Part shown: positions 27,156-36,492 of the stretch, in pieces
How the letters are laid out: each line of letters begins with the position of its first letter
Position numbering within the stretch: position 1 is the first letter of the stretch
DNA from: DAOQTX01 sp035340715
GTDB taxonomy: Bacteria; Bacteroidota; Bacteroidia; AKYH767-A; OLB10
Assembly: GCA_035340715.1 (NCBI GenBank)
Contig: DAOQTX010000010.1
Span: forward strand, 1-57,691
Length of the DNA stretch: 57,691 bases
Reading direction: 5' to 3'
Notes under the pieces: generated by a model
Database searches by the model: none
What the model was told of the DNA's origin: nothing
Seen by the model: only the letters and a program-made list of their open reading frames with translations
Made by a program: the position numbers and the translations under genes

Positions 27156-28014
27156 TTTCTTGTAATGCTTTTTCAAAAATTTCTTCTTCCATTGCTCTTA
27201 AAATGGACAACTTTCGTTTATTAACGATCAAATTTCTAATATCGTCTTTAACAAAGCTCAAAGGAGAAATGGATTCTTTTATTTTAAAATCTAAAATTTT
27301 TACAAAGTACAAATAGCTGGAATCATTTGTTTCAATAGATCTATTGTATCGTAAAAAATTTTCTTTGTCGTATGTTTCTATTGGAACTCTTCTGAGCAAC
27401 TCATCCATGCTGATCCAAGTACTGTCGTCCAGATAAAAATCACCAGCAAATTGAATGCAGTATTCCTCCAACAGTTTTTTGTCTTTGTCACTTTTTGATT
27501 GAAACCACTGCTTCAATTTATTTTGTTTAGGTGCATCTTTAGCAATCTTAATAAAATTGACTTTCAAAATATTTTCTTTCAGTTCAAAATTATCGGCATT
27601 GGTTTTATAGTGTTCCTCAATTTCGTTTTCGCTCACACTTGTATCGAGTTTTGACCGAACATAGGCCGACTGATACGAATGTATTAATAAGGAGTTCTTA
27701 TATTCCAATAATCGTTTTTCAATATCGAGTTCTTCATCCAGATTACTCTTCTCTGCCAAATAAAGCAACGTTTGTTTCTTTACCCAAGAATCCACCATTG
27801 TTCTGATCATTAATACCGAATCTTCTTTAGGAAGACCCGGGCGAATGGCTTCGGCAATATCGGAGTAAAACAGTTTTTGATTGTACACCCGTGCTAATAC
27901 CAATTGGCTGTCATTGCTTTCAGTATTGGTCTTGTTGTTCGAACACGATATTCCCTGTGCCATGATGACCAAGCACAAGAACACAAACAATCGATATTGA
28001 AAGGAGTTATTCAT
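27133..28014 (-). CDS. SurA/PpiC-related lipoprotein without a parvulin domain
   Basis: 293 aa with a lipobox (AQGISC, Cys24). The next residues, SNNKTN, lack the acidic surface-export signal, so it should stay in the periplasm. The body resembles a SurA-type N-terminal chaperone module (YNQKLFYSDIAEAIRP, WVKKQTLLYLAEKSN, ISENEIEEHYKTN-like helices and a C-terminal NLIVNKRKLSILRAMEEEIFEKA). The central parvulin sequence is not recognisable. Sits between two genuine PPIases, probably as a folding partner. The ATG at 28014 is preferred to the upstream TTG. Confidence 0.72.
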   Translation of the reverse strand: MNNSFQYRLFVFLCLVIMAQGISCSNNKTNTESNDSQLVLARVYNQKLFYSDIAEAIRPGLPKEDSVLMIRTMVDSWVKKQTLLYLAEKSNLDEELDIEKRLLEYKNSLLIHSYQSAYVRSKLDTSVSENEIEEHYKTNADNFELKENILKVNFIKIAKDAPKQNKLKQWFQSKSDKDKKLLEEYCIQFAGDFYLDDSTWISMDELLRRVPIETYDKENFLRYNRSIETNDSSYLYFVKILDFKIKESISPLSFVKDDIRNLIVNKRKLSILRAMEEEIFEKALQENEVEIFE

Positions 28015-28020
28015 TACAAA

Positions 28021-28055
28021 CAAAAAATCTCCGGTATAAAGTAAACCGGAGATTT
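28021..28055 (-). terminator. Terminator after the double-parvulin gene
   Basis: AAATCTCCGG (28025-28034) and CCGGAGATTT (28046-28055) pair perfectly around an 11-nt loop. On the minus strand the stem is followed by TTTTTTG. It lies between the PPIase stop (28079) and the next start (28014), so it separates or attenuates expression of the two downstream folding genes. Confidence 0.85.
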
Positions 28056-28078
28056 ATACGATATACAATAATAGGTCA

Positions 28079-30037
28079 TTAAGGCTGAATGATGCTGTTA
28101 AGCACCGTTTGATTTACATCCACTTTGTATTTACCTCTGAGTTCTTTGATCCACTCTGCTTCTAAATAATTTTGATAATCGGCAGTGATCAAACCTCTGG
28201 CTTCATCCAATTTTTTTGCTTCAGGTGTTACCATTGATTTTATATGCGCAAACAATATTTTGTCGTCTCTTTTCACATCGGTAGAAACACCTACTCCCCA
28301 ATTGGCAGCATCCACAATTTCATTCTCTCCTTTTGAATACACACCACTTTGTATGCTTATGTTTTGCACTCCACCTTTATTGAGTGTCTCAATAATGCGC
28401 TCTGCGCTCATTTTCTTTTTGATGCATTTTTTAGCCTTTGCCGAAATAGATGCATCGCTACAAGTATATATATCGGCTTTAGCTCTTTCGCCCCACATGT
28501 ATCTGTTCTTAATGGTTTCATAATAGGCAGCTAATCCTGAAGAATCTTTTACTGCTTTCGACCATACTTTTTCATCGGTTAAATTGAATAATAATATTCC
28601 ATCTCTGTACTCGCTCATCAAGGCTTTAAAGTCAGGATATTTTTCATCCAACTTTGTTTCCTGATAGGCAATAAGTGTTTCTGTTTCATAATTCTCATAC
28701 ATACCTATACCTACGTTTTGTGGAGAAGTGTTTGTTTTTCGAGTTTGCTTAACGAAAATGTAATTAGCAAAATCTTTCTGCGTATATGTTTTACCGGCAA
28801 AATCGAATACAGGCTTAGAGAATTTTGCTGCTTTATCCACATGCCATTCTCCGTCTAACAAAGTAGAGTCAAGCGATTTAACAAATTCTTCAACTGCTTT
28901 AGGATACTCTTTAAAGCCATACTCATTTTTGATTTTTGCAACCATGTTCGATTTGCTCAACTCCGATCGGCTATCGCGGGCAACTGAACTTCTTAACTCT
29001 GCTTCTTTTTCTTCAAAGCTAGGTATGGTTCTTCGTTCAAGTCTTTTAATAATATGCCATCCATACGAACTTAATATAGGCTCGCTATAATCGCCATCAT
29101 TTTTCAAGGCAAAAGCTGCTTTTTCAAACTCAGCAACCATTCTACCTGTACCAAACCAAGGCAATGCACCTCCTGTTTTTCCGCTGGCACGGTCATCGCT
29201 GTATTCGGTAGCAAGTGTTTCAAAGTTCTCGCCATTTTTTAGTCGATTGTATAAATCCATGATTTTATCCTTCGTCTGCTTCTTAACTGAGTCGGGACTA
29301 TCTTTTGGAAGTTTTACCATTATATGTGCTGCACGAATTTCACCTACCGCTGGTCTTTGATCAAATTTTTTGATGATGTGGTAGCCAAATCGTGTTCGAA
29401 CCGGCATACTTAAATCGCCATTCTTCATTGTAAATGCAGCAGTTTCAAAAGGATAAAGCATTTGCAGTCCGGTAAAGTATCCCAAGTCACCTTTGTTTTC
29501 TTTAGCAGAAGGATCTTCAGAAACTTCGGCTGCTACTTTATAAAAATCACCTCCCTTTAACAGCGAAGCTCTGGTGGACATAGCTTTGTTATATGCCTCT
29601 ATCGTGTCTTTTGGCATTGCATCAGGTGCAACGCGAAATAGAATATGACCTGCATTAACATCATATTTCATGCGCTCATATGCTTCCTTAACTAGTTTTT
29701 CTGTTACGTCCTTATCAATTAAATAAGGCTGAGCCAATTGCTTTCTATATCCGGCTAATTCATTGTTGAATGCCGCTCCGGTATCCATTTGTAATACCTC
29801 AGCTTCGTGTACTTTCAATTTGTAATTGATGTACAATTCTAAATACTCTTTTATGCTTTTCTCATCAAAAGCAGCTTCTTTGGTGTTTTTTTGGTACACC
29901 TTTAAAAAATCAGATTTGTAAACATTTTTTCCGGCTATGTTGATCAGAACTTCTTCTTGAGCCATAGCAGTACATGGAACAAAAAGGATCAAAGCAGCAA
30001 GAACAATACGAGATAAAGTGTTCATGGTTTTTATCAT
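28079..30037 (-). CDS. Periplasmic peptidyl-prolyl isomerase with tandem parvulin domains
   Basis: About 652 aa with a signal peptide ending CTAMAQ. An N-terminal segment is followed by two PpiC domains: AGHILFRVAPDAMP...GYHIIKKFDQRP (about 125-230) and AAHIMVKLPKDSP...GWHIIKRLERR (about 235-340). A ~300-aa C-terminal region of unknown fold follows. It likely works with the SurA-like proteins next to it. Starts upstream of 30037 are rejected because the -7 promoter box lies at 30062-30069; 30025 is an alternative ATG. Confidence 0.87.
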   Translation of the reverse strand: MIKTMNTLSRIVLAALILFVPCTAMAQEEVLINIAGKNVYKSDFLKVYQKNTKEAAFDEKSIKEYLELYINYKLKVHEAEVLQMDTGAAFNNELAGYRKQLAQPYLIDKDVTEKLVKEAYERMKYDVNAGHILFRVAPDAMPKDTIEAYNKAMSTRASLLKGGDFYKVAAEVSEDPSAKENKGDLGYFTGLQMLYPFETAAFTMKNGDLSMPVRTRFGYHIIKKFDQRPAVGEIRAAHIMVKLPKDSPDSVKKQTKDKIMDLYNRLKNGENFETLATEYSDDRASGKTGGALPWFGTGRMVAEFEKAAFALKNDGDYSEPILSSYGWHIIKRLERRTIPSFEEKEAELRSSVARDSRSELSKSNMVAKIKNEYGFKEYPKAVEEFVKSLDSTLLDGEWHVDKAAKFSKPVFDFAGKTYTQKDFANYIFVKQTRKTNTSPQNVGIGMYENYETETLIAYQETKLDEKYPDFKALMSEYRDGILLFNLTDEKVWSKAVKDSSGLAAYYETIKNRYMWGERAKADIYTCSDASISAKAKKCIKKKMSAERIIETLNKGGVQNISIQSGVYSKGENEIVDAANWGVGVSTDVKRDDKILFAHIKSMVTPEAKKLDEARGLITADYQNYLEAEWIKELRGKYKVDVNQTVLNSIIQP

Positions 30038-30061
30038 TATTACATTTAAAATGAAGGATTG

Positions 30062-30069
30062 CAAATTTA
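30062..30069 (-). promoter_or_regulatory. -7 promoter element of the PPIase gene
   Basis: On the minus strand TAAATTTG matches TAnnTTTG, 24 bp ahead of the ATG at 30037. No TTG is seen at the expected -33 spacing. Confidence 0.45.
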
Positions 30070-30094
30070 GCATTCTTATAATATTCTTAAAAAA

Positions 30095-31570
30095 TTAATG
30101 TGATAAGGAATAATTTGGGGCTTCTTTCACCACCGTAACGCTATGGGGATGACTTTCGCGTACGCCACTGGAAGTAATTTTAATCATCTGAGCTTTTTTC
30201 AATTCTTTTATTGTAGAAGCACCACAGTATCCCATACTGGCTCTTAAACCACCTATCAATTGGTACATCACTTCCGCTACCGTTCCTTTGTAGGGTACTC
30301 GACCAACAATTCCTTCTGGAACCAGTTTCTTGATATCATCTTCGGCATCTTGAAAATAGCGGTCTTTCGATCCTTCTTTCATAGCTTCAATGCTTCCCAT
30401 ACCTCGGTACGACTTGTATTTTCTTCCTTCAAAAATGATGGTCTCACCGGGCGATTCGTCCACACCGGCAAATAAAGATCCGGACATGATACAAGCAGCA
30501 CCGGCCGCTATAGCTTTTGGAATATCACCTGTAAAACGAACTCCTCCATCGGCAATAACAGGGACATTCAGTTTTTGTAAGGCTTTTGCTGTTTGATATA
30601 CAGCCCATAATTGAGGCACTCCAACTCCGGCTACTACGCGAGTGGTGCAAATTGATCCGGGTCCTATTCCAACTTTAACCGCATCGGCTCCTGCTTTGGC
30701 TAAAGCCAGAGCACCTTCGGCTGTTCCAACATTACCGCAAACCACATCAATATGTTTGAATGTTTTCTTCAGTAGCTTTAACGCTTCAATCACTCCTTTG
30801 CTATGTCCATGAGCGGTATCTAAAACGATGGCATCAACACCGGTAGCTACCAATGCTTCTACCCGATCAATCATATTGGCAGTAATGCCCACTGCGGCAG
30901 CCACTCTCAATCGACCCAAACTATCTTTACAACTATTGGGTCTCGATTTAAATTTTATAATGTCTTTGTAAGTAATCAATCCCATTAACGATCCTTTCTT
31001 ATCTACTACTGGGAGTTTCTCTATTTTATACTTGCGTAAAATTTCTTCCGCTTTTTCGAGTGAAGTTTGTCCTGTGCTGGTCACCAACCGATCTTTGGTC
31101 ATTATTTCAGTAACTTTCCTTTTCAGATTCGTTTCAAAACGTAAATCTCTGTTGGTTAAAATCCCTTTAAGTCTTCTATTCTGGTCAACAATTGGGATAC
31201 CTCCAATTTTATGGTCTTTCATTATTTGTAGAGCCTCACCAATATTGGCATCTTCGTTCAGGGTAATCGGGTCGTGGATCATACCGCTTTCCGATCGCTT
31301 TACTTTTCGTACTTCGGCCGCTTGTCTTTCAATACTCATGTTTTTGTGCAACACGCCTATACCACCTTCCTGCGCCATTGCAATGGCCATAGCCGATTCG
31401 GTTACGGTATCCATTGCAGCCGAAACAACCGGAGTATTGATCACTATGTTTCGTGAAAACTGACTCATAATATTAGTATCTCTTGGTAATACTTGGCTGT
31501 ATGCCGGAACCAAAAGCACATCATCGTAGGTTAAACCTTCTCCAATAAACTTTTCGCTTTTAGATGCCAT
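30095..31570 (-). CDS. guaB: IMP dehydrogenase
   Basis: Oxidises IMP to XMP, the first step to GMP. 491 aa. GLTYDDVLLVPAYSQVLPRDTN at the start; a CBS pair at about residues 100-215 (MIHDPITLNEDANIGEALQIM; RLVTSTGQTSLEKAEEILRKY); the catalytic loop GPGSICTTR with C308; DGGVRFTGDIPKAIAAGA; and the YRGMGSIEAMKEGSKDRYF flap. Full length and apparently active. Confidence 0.96.
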   Translation of the reverse strand: MASKSEKFIGEGLTYDDVLLVPAYSQVLPRDTNIMSQFSRNIVINTPVVSAAMDTVTESAMAIAMAQEGGIGVLHKNMSIERQAAEVRKVKRSESGMIHDPITLNEDANIGEALQIMKDHKIGGIPIVDQNRRLKGILTNRDLRFETNLKRKVTEIMTKDRLVTSTGQTSLEKAEEILRKYKIEKLPVVDKKGSLMGLITYKDIIKFKSRPNSCKDSLGRLRVAAAVGITANMIDRVEALVATGVDAIVLDTAHGHSKGVIEALKLLKKTFKHIDVVCGNVGTAEGALALAKAGADAVKVGIGPGSICTTRVVAGVGVPQLWAVYQTAKALQKLNVPVIADGGVRFTGDIPKAIAAGAACIMSGSLFAGVDESPGETIIFEGRKYKSYRGMGSIEAMKEGSKDRYFQDAEDDIKKLVPEGIVGRVPYKGTVAEVMYQLIGGLRASMGYCGASTIKELKKAQMIKITSSGVRESHPHSVTVVKEAPNYSLSH

Positions 31571-31596
31571 AATAAATTTGGATTAAAAAAGAGGGG

Positions 31597-31623
31597 CAAA
31601 GGTAATGATTTTGAGTGGTACAA
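31597..31623 (-). promoter_or_regulatory. Promoter of guaB
   Basis: On the minus strand TACCTTTG (31604-31597) matches the -7 consensus. A TTG (31623-31621) lies 16 bp upstream, slightly short of the 21-bp spacing seen at the best promoters here. The ATG is 26 bp downstream. Confidence 0.45.
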
Positions 31624-31771
31624 GAAGTTGTATAGTTTATAAGCGCTTTGATGGTACTATACGGATAAAAAACTTCATTTTAAATCCATTGAATGGAATG
31701 ACTCAATTCTGAAAAAGATATTTACAAAAAGTATTACATTAGCCAAACCCTAAACAAAACCTGATTATACT

Positions 31772-33436
31772 ATGAGTGGATCAAATTCTCATCCTAAAGG
31801 ACTCTATGTTTTATTTGTGACTGAAATGTGGGAACGTTTCAGCTATTATGGTATGCGAGCCATATTCACGCTTTATATGATTAAAGCGTTGTTGTTGGAC
31901 AAGGCTTTAGCATCAAACATTTACGGAAGTTATACCGGATTGGTGTATTTAACTCCATTATTGGGAGGATATATTTCCGATAAATATTGGGGCAATAGAA
32001 GATCCATACTTATTGGAGGATTATTGATGGCATTAGGACAATTTACACTCTTTATGAGTGGTTCTTTGATTACCGAAGCGGAACCAACTTCTGTTAACCC
32101 TAATGCAAGTCTCTTAATGTACCTTGGCTTAGGCTTGTTGATTTTTGGTAATGGATTTTTCAAACCAAACATTTCCACTATGGTAGCTCAACTTTATCCT
32201 CAAGGAGATAAAAGAGTAGACAGTGCCTTTACCATATTTTATATGGGCATCAATTTAGGTGCTTTTGCTGCGCCATTAGTTTGTGGTGGATTAGGTGACA
32301 CCGGAAGTGCAGCTGATTTTAAGTGGGGATTTCTTGCTGCTGGTATAGGAATGGTTATTTCGGTCATCATTTTTGAATTGATGAAGAATAAATATCTCGT
32401 ATCCGCGGATGGAAAAGCAGTGGGAATGCCTAAAAAGAAAAGTGAGCAGGTAAAAGTTTCAGAGGGGCAAGAAGCCGACACTCCGGATTTTAAAATGGGT
32501 AAAATACTCATGTGGGTGGTCATAGGTATCGGCTTGTATTTTATGTTTAACAAGCTTATTGATTTCGATCTGATCGGTTCTGTCATATTTGCATTGGCTA
32601 TAGCTGTTCCGGGATTGATCATTACCGACCCTTCTTTAAACAATGTAGAGAAACAAAGAGTATGGGTAATTTTCATTCTATGTTTCTTCGTAATATTCTT
32701 CTGGAGTGCTTTTGAACAAGCCGGTGCTTCACTAACGTTTTTTGCTGAGGAACAAACCGATAGAAATCTAATGGGTTGGGAAATGCCCGCTAGTTGGTTC
32801 CAAAGTTTCAATGCAATTTTCATTGTCATATTTGCTCCAATATTTGCATGGATATGGGCAAAACTCGGTGCTGCTAATCGTGAACCGAGCTCACCATTAA
32901 AAATGAGTATAGGGTTGTTCTTACTTTCAATAGGGTATTTGGTTATTGCATTTGGAGTAAAAGGTGTTGATCCTGAAGTTAAGGTGGGAATGATGTGGCT
33001 TACATCACTTTATCTCTTACACACTTTTGGTGAACTCTGCTTATCGCCTATTGGCTTGAGCATTGTTACCAAATTGGCTCCATTACGTTTTTCATCCTTA
33101 TTAATGGGCACATGGTTTTTAGCAAACTCTGCCAGTAATAAGTTTGCAGGAACTTTGAGTTCATTATATCCTCCGGGGCCTGCTGAATTTGCAAAAGCAC
33201 AAGAAAAAGGAATCGATCTTCAAGGTATTTTAAGTGGTGCTGTTACAGCAACTCAAGAGCAAATTGATATTCTTAAAACCAGTAAAATTCCTTTTGAATT
33301 TCCAACCATGATGGGAATGGAAGTAACGAACTTATATGAGTTCTTTATGATATTTGTAGTCATGAGTGCGGTTGCTTCACTCATATTGTTTATCATTTAC
33401 AAATGGTTGAGCAGAATGATGCATGGCGTTCATTAA
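31772..33436 (+). CDS. POT family proton-coupled peptide transporter
   Basis: 554 aa with about 12-14 membrane segments. Family signatures: FVTEMWERFSYYGMRAIFTLYM (ExxERFxYY proton-coupling motif) in the first helix, LTPLLGGYISDKYWG, and FFKPNISTMVAQLYP with the following FTIFYMGINLGAF. Imports di- and tripeptides with protons across the inner membrane. A Lys/Glu-rich loop after the sixth helix separates the two bundles. Monocistronic, with its own terminator. Confidence 0.93.
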   Translation: MSGSNSHPKGLYVLFVTEMWERFSYYGMRAIFTLYMIKALLLDKALASNIYGSYTGLVYLTPLLGGYISDKYWGNRRSILIGGLLMALGQFTLFMSGSLITEAEPTSVNPNASLLMYLGLGLLIFGNGFFKPNISTMVAQLYPQGDKRVDSAFTIFYMGINLGAFAAPLVCGGLGDTGSAADFKWGFLAAGIGMVISVIIFELMKNKYLVSADGKAVGMPKKKSEQVKVSEGQEADTPDFKMGKILMWVVIGIGLYFMFNKLIDFDLIGSVIFALAIAVPGLIITDPSLNNVEKQRVWVIFILCFFVIFFWSAFEQAGASLTFFAEEQTDRNLMGWEMPASWFQSFNAIFIVIFAPIFAWIWAKLGAANREPSSPLKMSIGLFLLSIGYLVIAFGVKGVDPEVKVGMMWLTSLYLLHTFGELCLSPIGLSIVTKLAPLRFSSLLMGTWFLANSASNKFAGTLSSLYPPGPAEFAKAQEKGIDLQGILSGAVTATQEQIDILKTSKIPFEFPTMMGMEVTNLYEFFMIFVVMSAVASLILFIIYKWLSRMMHGVH

Positions 33437-33460
33437 GCATAAATTATTTTAAATCTCAAA

Positions 33461-33491
33461 AGCCGATACTTTATAAGTATTGGCTTTTTTT
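33461..33491 (+). terminator. Rho-independent terminator of the POT transporter gene
   Basis: An 11-bp stem (33461-33471 with 33475-33485, one G-T pair) closes on a TAT loop and runs into seven T residues. Confidence 0.88.
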
Positions 33492-33528
33492 ATAAAACTA
33501 AAATTGCTTTTGTCGGTTATAAAACGAT

Positions 33529-35946
33529 ATGATAAAATCGTTTCAAAACTTCTTTATCCTACTACTGCTATTAATTACAGTGGCGCCAGATTCTAATGCT
33601 CAATCGGCTAGCATCAAAGGAAGAGTATTTGACCGCTACAGCAACGAAGCCATTCCTTTTGCCAATGTCTACATAGATAGCCTATATATAGGAACCACAT
33701 CTGATGTAGAAGGCAATTACGTATTAAAGGATTTAAATCCAGGCACCTACAATATTGTATGCTCCTTTGTGGGTTATAAAATGGAAATACAATACGAAGT
33801 GAGAGTATCGGCAGTAAAAACAACTACCCTCGATTTTGCTATGGAATCTTCTAAAACCAATTTGAGTGAAGTAAAAATAGTTGCGAGTCCGTTTTCAAAG
33901 CGAGAAGAAAGCCCATTGAGTCTGCGAACTTTGAGTGCGGCTGAGATATATAGAAATCCGGGTGGTAATAGAGACATTTCGAAAGTCATACAAATTTTAC
34001 CAGGCGTTGCTACTACGCTTTCATTTAGAAATGATTTAATCGTAAGAGGTGGAGCTCCAAATGAAAATCGATTTTATATTGATGGAATTGAAGTGCCAAA
34101 TATCAATCACTTTGCCACTCAAGGATCATCGGGTGGTCCAGTAGGATTGATTAATGTAAATCTGATTCGTGAAGTTGATTTTTATGCCGGAGCCTTTCCT
34201 GCCAGCAGAGGGAATGCGCTTAGTTCTATCCTTGAATTCAAATCGATAGAAGGGAATAAAGAAAAACTGAAAGGGAATTTCATGATTGGCTCAAGCGATG
34301 CCGGGATTACTTTAGACGGACCTATGGGATCTGCTTCCTCATTTGTTTTATCGATCAGACGTTCCTATCTCAACTTTTTATTTAAAGCTCTATCACTGCC
34401 ATTCTTACCCACCTATAATGACTTACAGTATTCGCAAAACATATCCTTAAACAATAAAAACAGAATTACCATCCTCGCACTGGGAGCATTCGATGAGTTT
34501 GCTTTGAATGAATCGGTAAATGATAAGGTTAGTGATGAAAAGTTGATTGAACGAAACAACTACATACTTGGCTATTTGCCGGTGAACAATCAGTGGAATT
34601 ATACGGCCGGTATTAAGTGGCGCCATTTCTTTTCCGGAAGCTATCTTGATATCATAGTAAGTAGAAATCATCTAAACAATCAGGCGGAAAAATATCAAAA
34701 CAATATTGTCAATGCAGAAAATTTGATTTTGGATTATCAATCGGAAGAAATTGAAAACAAACTTCGAGTTGAAAATACTTTTCGCATCAGGAATTGGAAG
34801 TGGATTTCTGGACTGGGATATGAAATAGTAGAATATCAAAATTCTACTATCAATAGAATCCAACAGAACGGTATCATTCAAACGATCGACTATACAACAA
34901 ACAGTACATTCAAGAAATTTTTCGCATTTACTCAAATCAGTAAAAATGTTTTGAGTGAAAGACTTTCATTATCTCTAGGGCTTAGAACCGATTGGATAAA
35001 CTATTCGAGTAGTATGAAAAATGCATTCGATCAACTTTCACCTCGCTTATCTGCATCTTATTTATTGATGCCGAATTGGAATATAAACTTTAATATCGGT
35101 CGCTATTACCAATTGCCTTCTTACACTATGCTTGGCTATAAGAACAATGCCGGAGAAACTGTTAATAAACTGAACGGTTTAAAATACATTTCATCCGATC
35201 ATATCGTAGCCGGCATTGAGTACCGACCAACGCTTTACAGCAAAATGACTGTTGAAGGGTTTTTAAAAAGCTATAACAACTATCCCTATAGCATCAAGGA
35301 TAGTATTTCTCTGGCAAATTTGGGAGCCGATTTCGGTGTAGTTGGCAATGAAGAAGTTCGCTCCATTTCTCAAGGTAGAAGTTATGGCATCGAATTTCTG
35401 GCACAACAAAAATTGAGCAGCAGTATATATGGCACACTTGCTTATACCTGGGTACGAAGCGAGTTCGGGCTAAATTCAGATGATTTATCTCCTTCGAGTT
35501 GGGACAATAGACATATCCTTAATCTTACGGCCGGTAAGAAACTTTCCCGTCAATGGGAACTGGCATTCAGATTCAGATGGCTGGGAGGAGCACCCTACAC
35601 TCCCTACGATGTGGAACTGAGCTCCATAAAATCAATTTGGGATATAAACCGTCAAGGCATACCGGACTGGAGTAAATTAAATTCATTGCGAAATGCTAAC
35701 ACGCATAGCTTGGATATACGAATCGACAAAACCTATTACCTGAAAAAGTTCTCACTCAATATCTATGTGGACGTTCAAAATGTTTACAACTCCACAACAG
35801 CCCTTCAACCTTTCATTGATATTGTTCGCGATACCGATGGTAATCCTGTGGGTGATCCGCAGAACACTGATGCGTATTTGTTAAAGGAAATTGAGAACAG
35901 TAGCGGAAGTATATTGCCTTCAATAGGTATTATGCTTGAGTTTTAG
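33529..35946 (+). CDS. TonB-dependent outer-membrane receptor with carboxypeptidase-like domain
   Basis: 805 aa. Signal peptide (ends DSNAQ, residue 25); CarboxypepD_reg-like beta-sandwich (IKGRVFDRYSNEAIPFANVYI...GTYNIVCSFVGYK, about 28-110); plug domain (SKVIQILPGVATTLSFRNDLIVRGGAPNENRFYIDGIEVPNINHF); then a 22-strand-type barrel ending in an aromatic-terminated strand (IGIMLEF). Imports an unknown ligand using TonB energy. No SusD-like gene is next to it. Confidence 0.9.
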   Translation: MIKSFQNFFILLLLLITVAPDSNAQSASIKGRVFDRYSNEAIPFANVYIDSLYIGTTSDVEGNYVLKDLNPGTYNIVCSFVGYKMEIQYEVRVSAVKTTTLDFAMESSKTNLSEVKIVASPFSKREESPLSLRTLSAAEIYRNPGGNRDISKVIQILPGVATTLSFRNDLIVRGGAPNENRFYIDGIEVPNINHFATQGSSGGPVGLINVNLIREVDFYAGAFPASRGNALSSILEFKSIEGNKEKLKGNFMIGSSDAGITLDGPMGSASSFVLSIRRSYLNFLFKALSLPFLPTYNDLQYSQNISLNNKNRITILALGAFDEFALNESVNDKVSDEKLIERNNYILGYLPVNNQWNYTAGIKWRHFFSGSYLDIIVSRNHLNNQAEKYQNNIVNAENLILDYQSEEIENKLRVENTFRIRNWKWISGLGYEIVEYQNSTINRIQQNGIIQTIDYTTNSTFKKFFAFTQISKNVLSERLSLSLGLRTDWINYSSSMKNAFDQLSPRLSASYLLMPNWNINFNIGRYYQLPSYTMLGYKNNAGETVNKLNGLKYISSDHIVAGIEYRPTLYSKMTVEGFLKSYNNYPYSIKDSISLANLGADFGVVGNEEVRSISQGRSYGIEFLAQQKLSSSIYGTLAYTWVRSEFGLNSDDLSPSSWDNRHILNLTAGKKLSRQWELAFRFRWLGGAPYTPYDVELSSIKSIWDINRQGIPDWSKLNSLRNANTHSLDIRIDKTYYLKKFSLNIYVDVQNVYNSTTALQPFIDIVRDTDGNPVGDPQNTDAYLLKEIENSSGSILPSIGIMLEF

Positions 35947-36000
35947 CAACTACACCAGTCTGATTTTGGCATTGCAATATGAATTAAAAGTATTTATCGC

Positions 36001-36008
36001 TAAGTTTG
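36001..36008 (+). promoter_or_regulatory. Possible -7 element upstream of the SRPBCC gene
   Basis: TAAGTTTG matches TAnnTTTG 29 bp before the GTG at 36038. The nearest upstream TTG is 26 bp away, longer than usual. Confidence 0.3.
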
Positions 36009-36037
36009 TTTATCAGTATCTATCAAAACCATAAATA

Positions 36038-36490
36038 GTGAATTATAAACTCAAATTCGAAATGCTTATTCATGCACCAAAAGAAAAAGTGCACAGCGTA
36101 ATGCTGCAGGATGAAGCCTATAGAAAGTGGACTGCTGTATTTAGTCCTACATCATTTTTTAGAGGCGATTGGAAAGAAGGAAGCAAAATGCTTTTTATCG
36201 GATTGGATGACCAAGGAAAAGAAGGCGGTATGCTGAGTCGGATTAAAAAAAACACTTTAGGTGAAGTGGTGAGCATTGAACATTATGGTATGTTAAAAGA
36301 CGGAGAAGAAATTACTTCCGGAGATGAAGTTGAATCTTGGGCTGGAGCAATGGAAAACTATTATTTTAAAGATGTTGATGGTGGTACTCTTTTGAGTATA
36401 GAAATGGATAGTGATGAACAATGCAATGATTTTTTAGATAAAGCCTGGCCTAAAGCACTGGAGATTTTAAAATCAATTTGTGAAGGATAA
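36038..36490 (+). CDS. SRPBCC (START/Bet v1-like) domain protein
   Basis: 150 aa with a helix-grip fold pattern: FEMLIHAPKEKVHSVMLQDEAYRKWTAVFSPTSFFRGDWKEGSKMLFIGL at the N-terminus and a C-terminal amphipathic helix (DFLDKAWPKALEILKSI). Such proteins bind hydrophobic ligands in a cavity or act as AHSA1-like factors; the ligand is unknown. GTG start. It ends convergently 2 bp from the AlkD-like gene. Confidence 0.75.
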   Translation: MNYKLKFEMLIHAPKEKVHSVMLQDEAYRKWTAVFSPTSFFRGDWKEGSKMLFIGLDDQGKEGGMLSRIKKNTLGEVVSIEHYGMLKDGEEITSGDEVESWAGAMENYYFKDVDGGTLLSIEMDSDEQCNDFLDKAWPKALEILKSICEG

Positions 36491-36492
36491 AT

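Noticed and set aside
28021..28055. Hairpin considered as a regulatory operator
   Set aside because: A T-run directly on the minus-strand side and the position after a stop codon make a terminator the simpler reading.
32239..32829. Long minus-strand open frame (196 codons) inside the POT transporter gene
   Set aside because: It lies wholly antisense to a well-supported transporter. Such frames are common opposite hydrophobic coding sequence; no independent signal.
33529..35946. SusC/SusD-type polysaccharide utilisation locus
   Set aside because: No SusD-like gene or glycoside hydrolase is adjacent; the neighbours are a peptide transporter and an SRPBCC protein.
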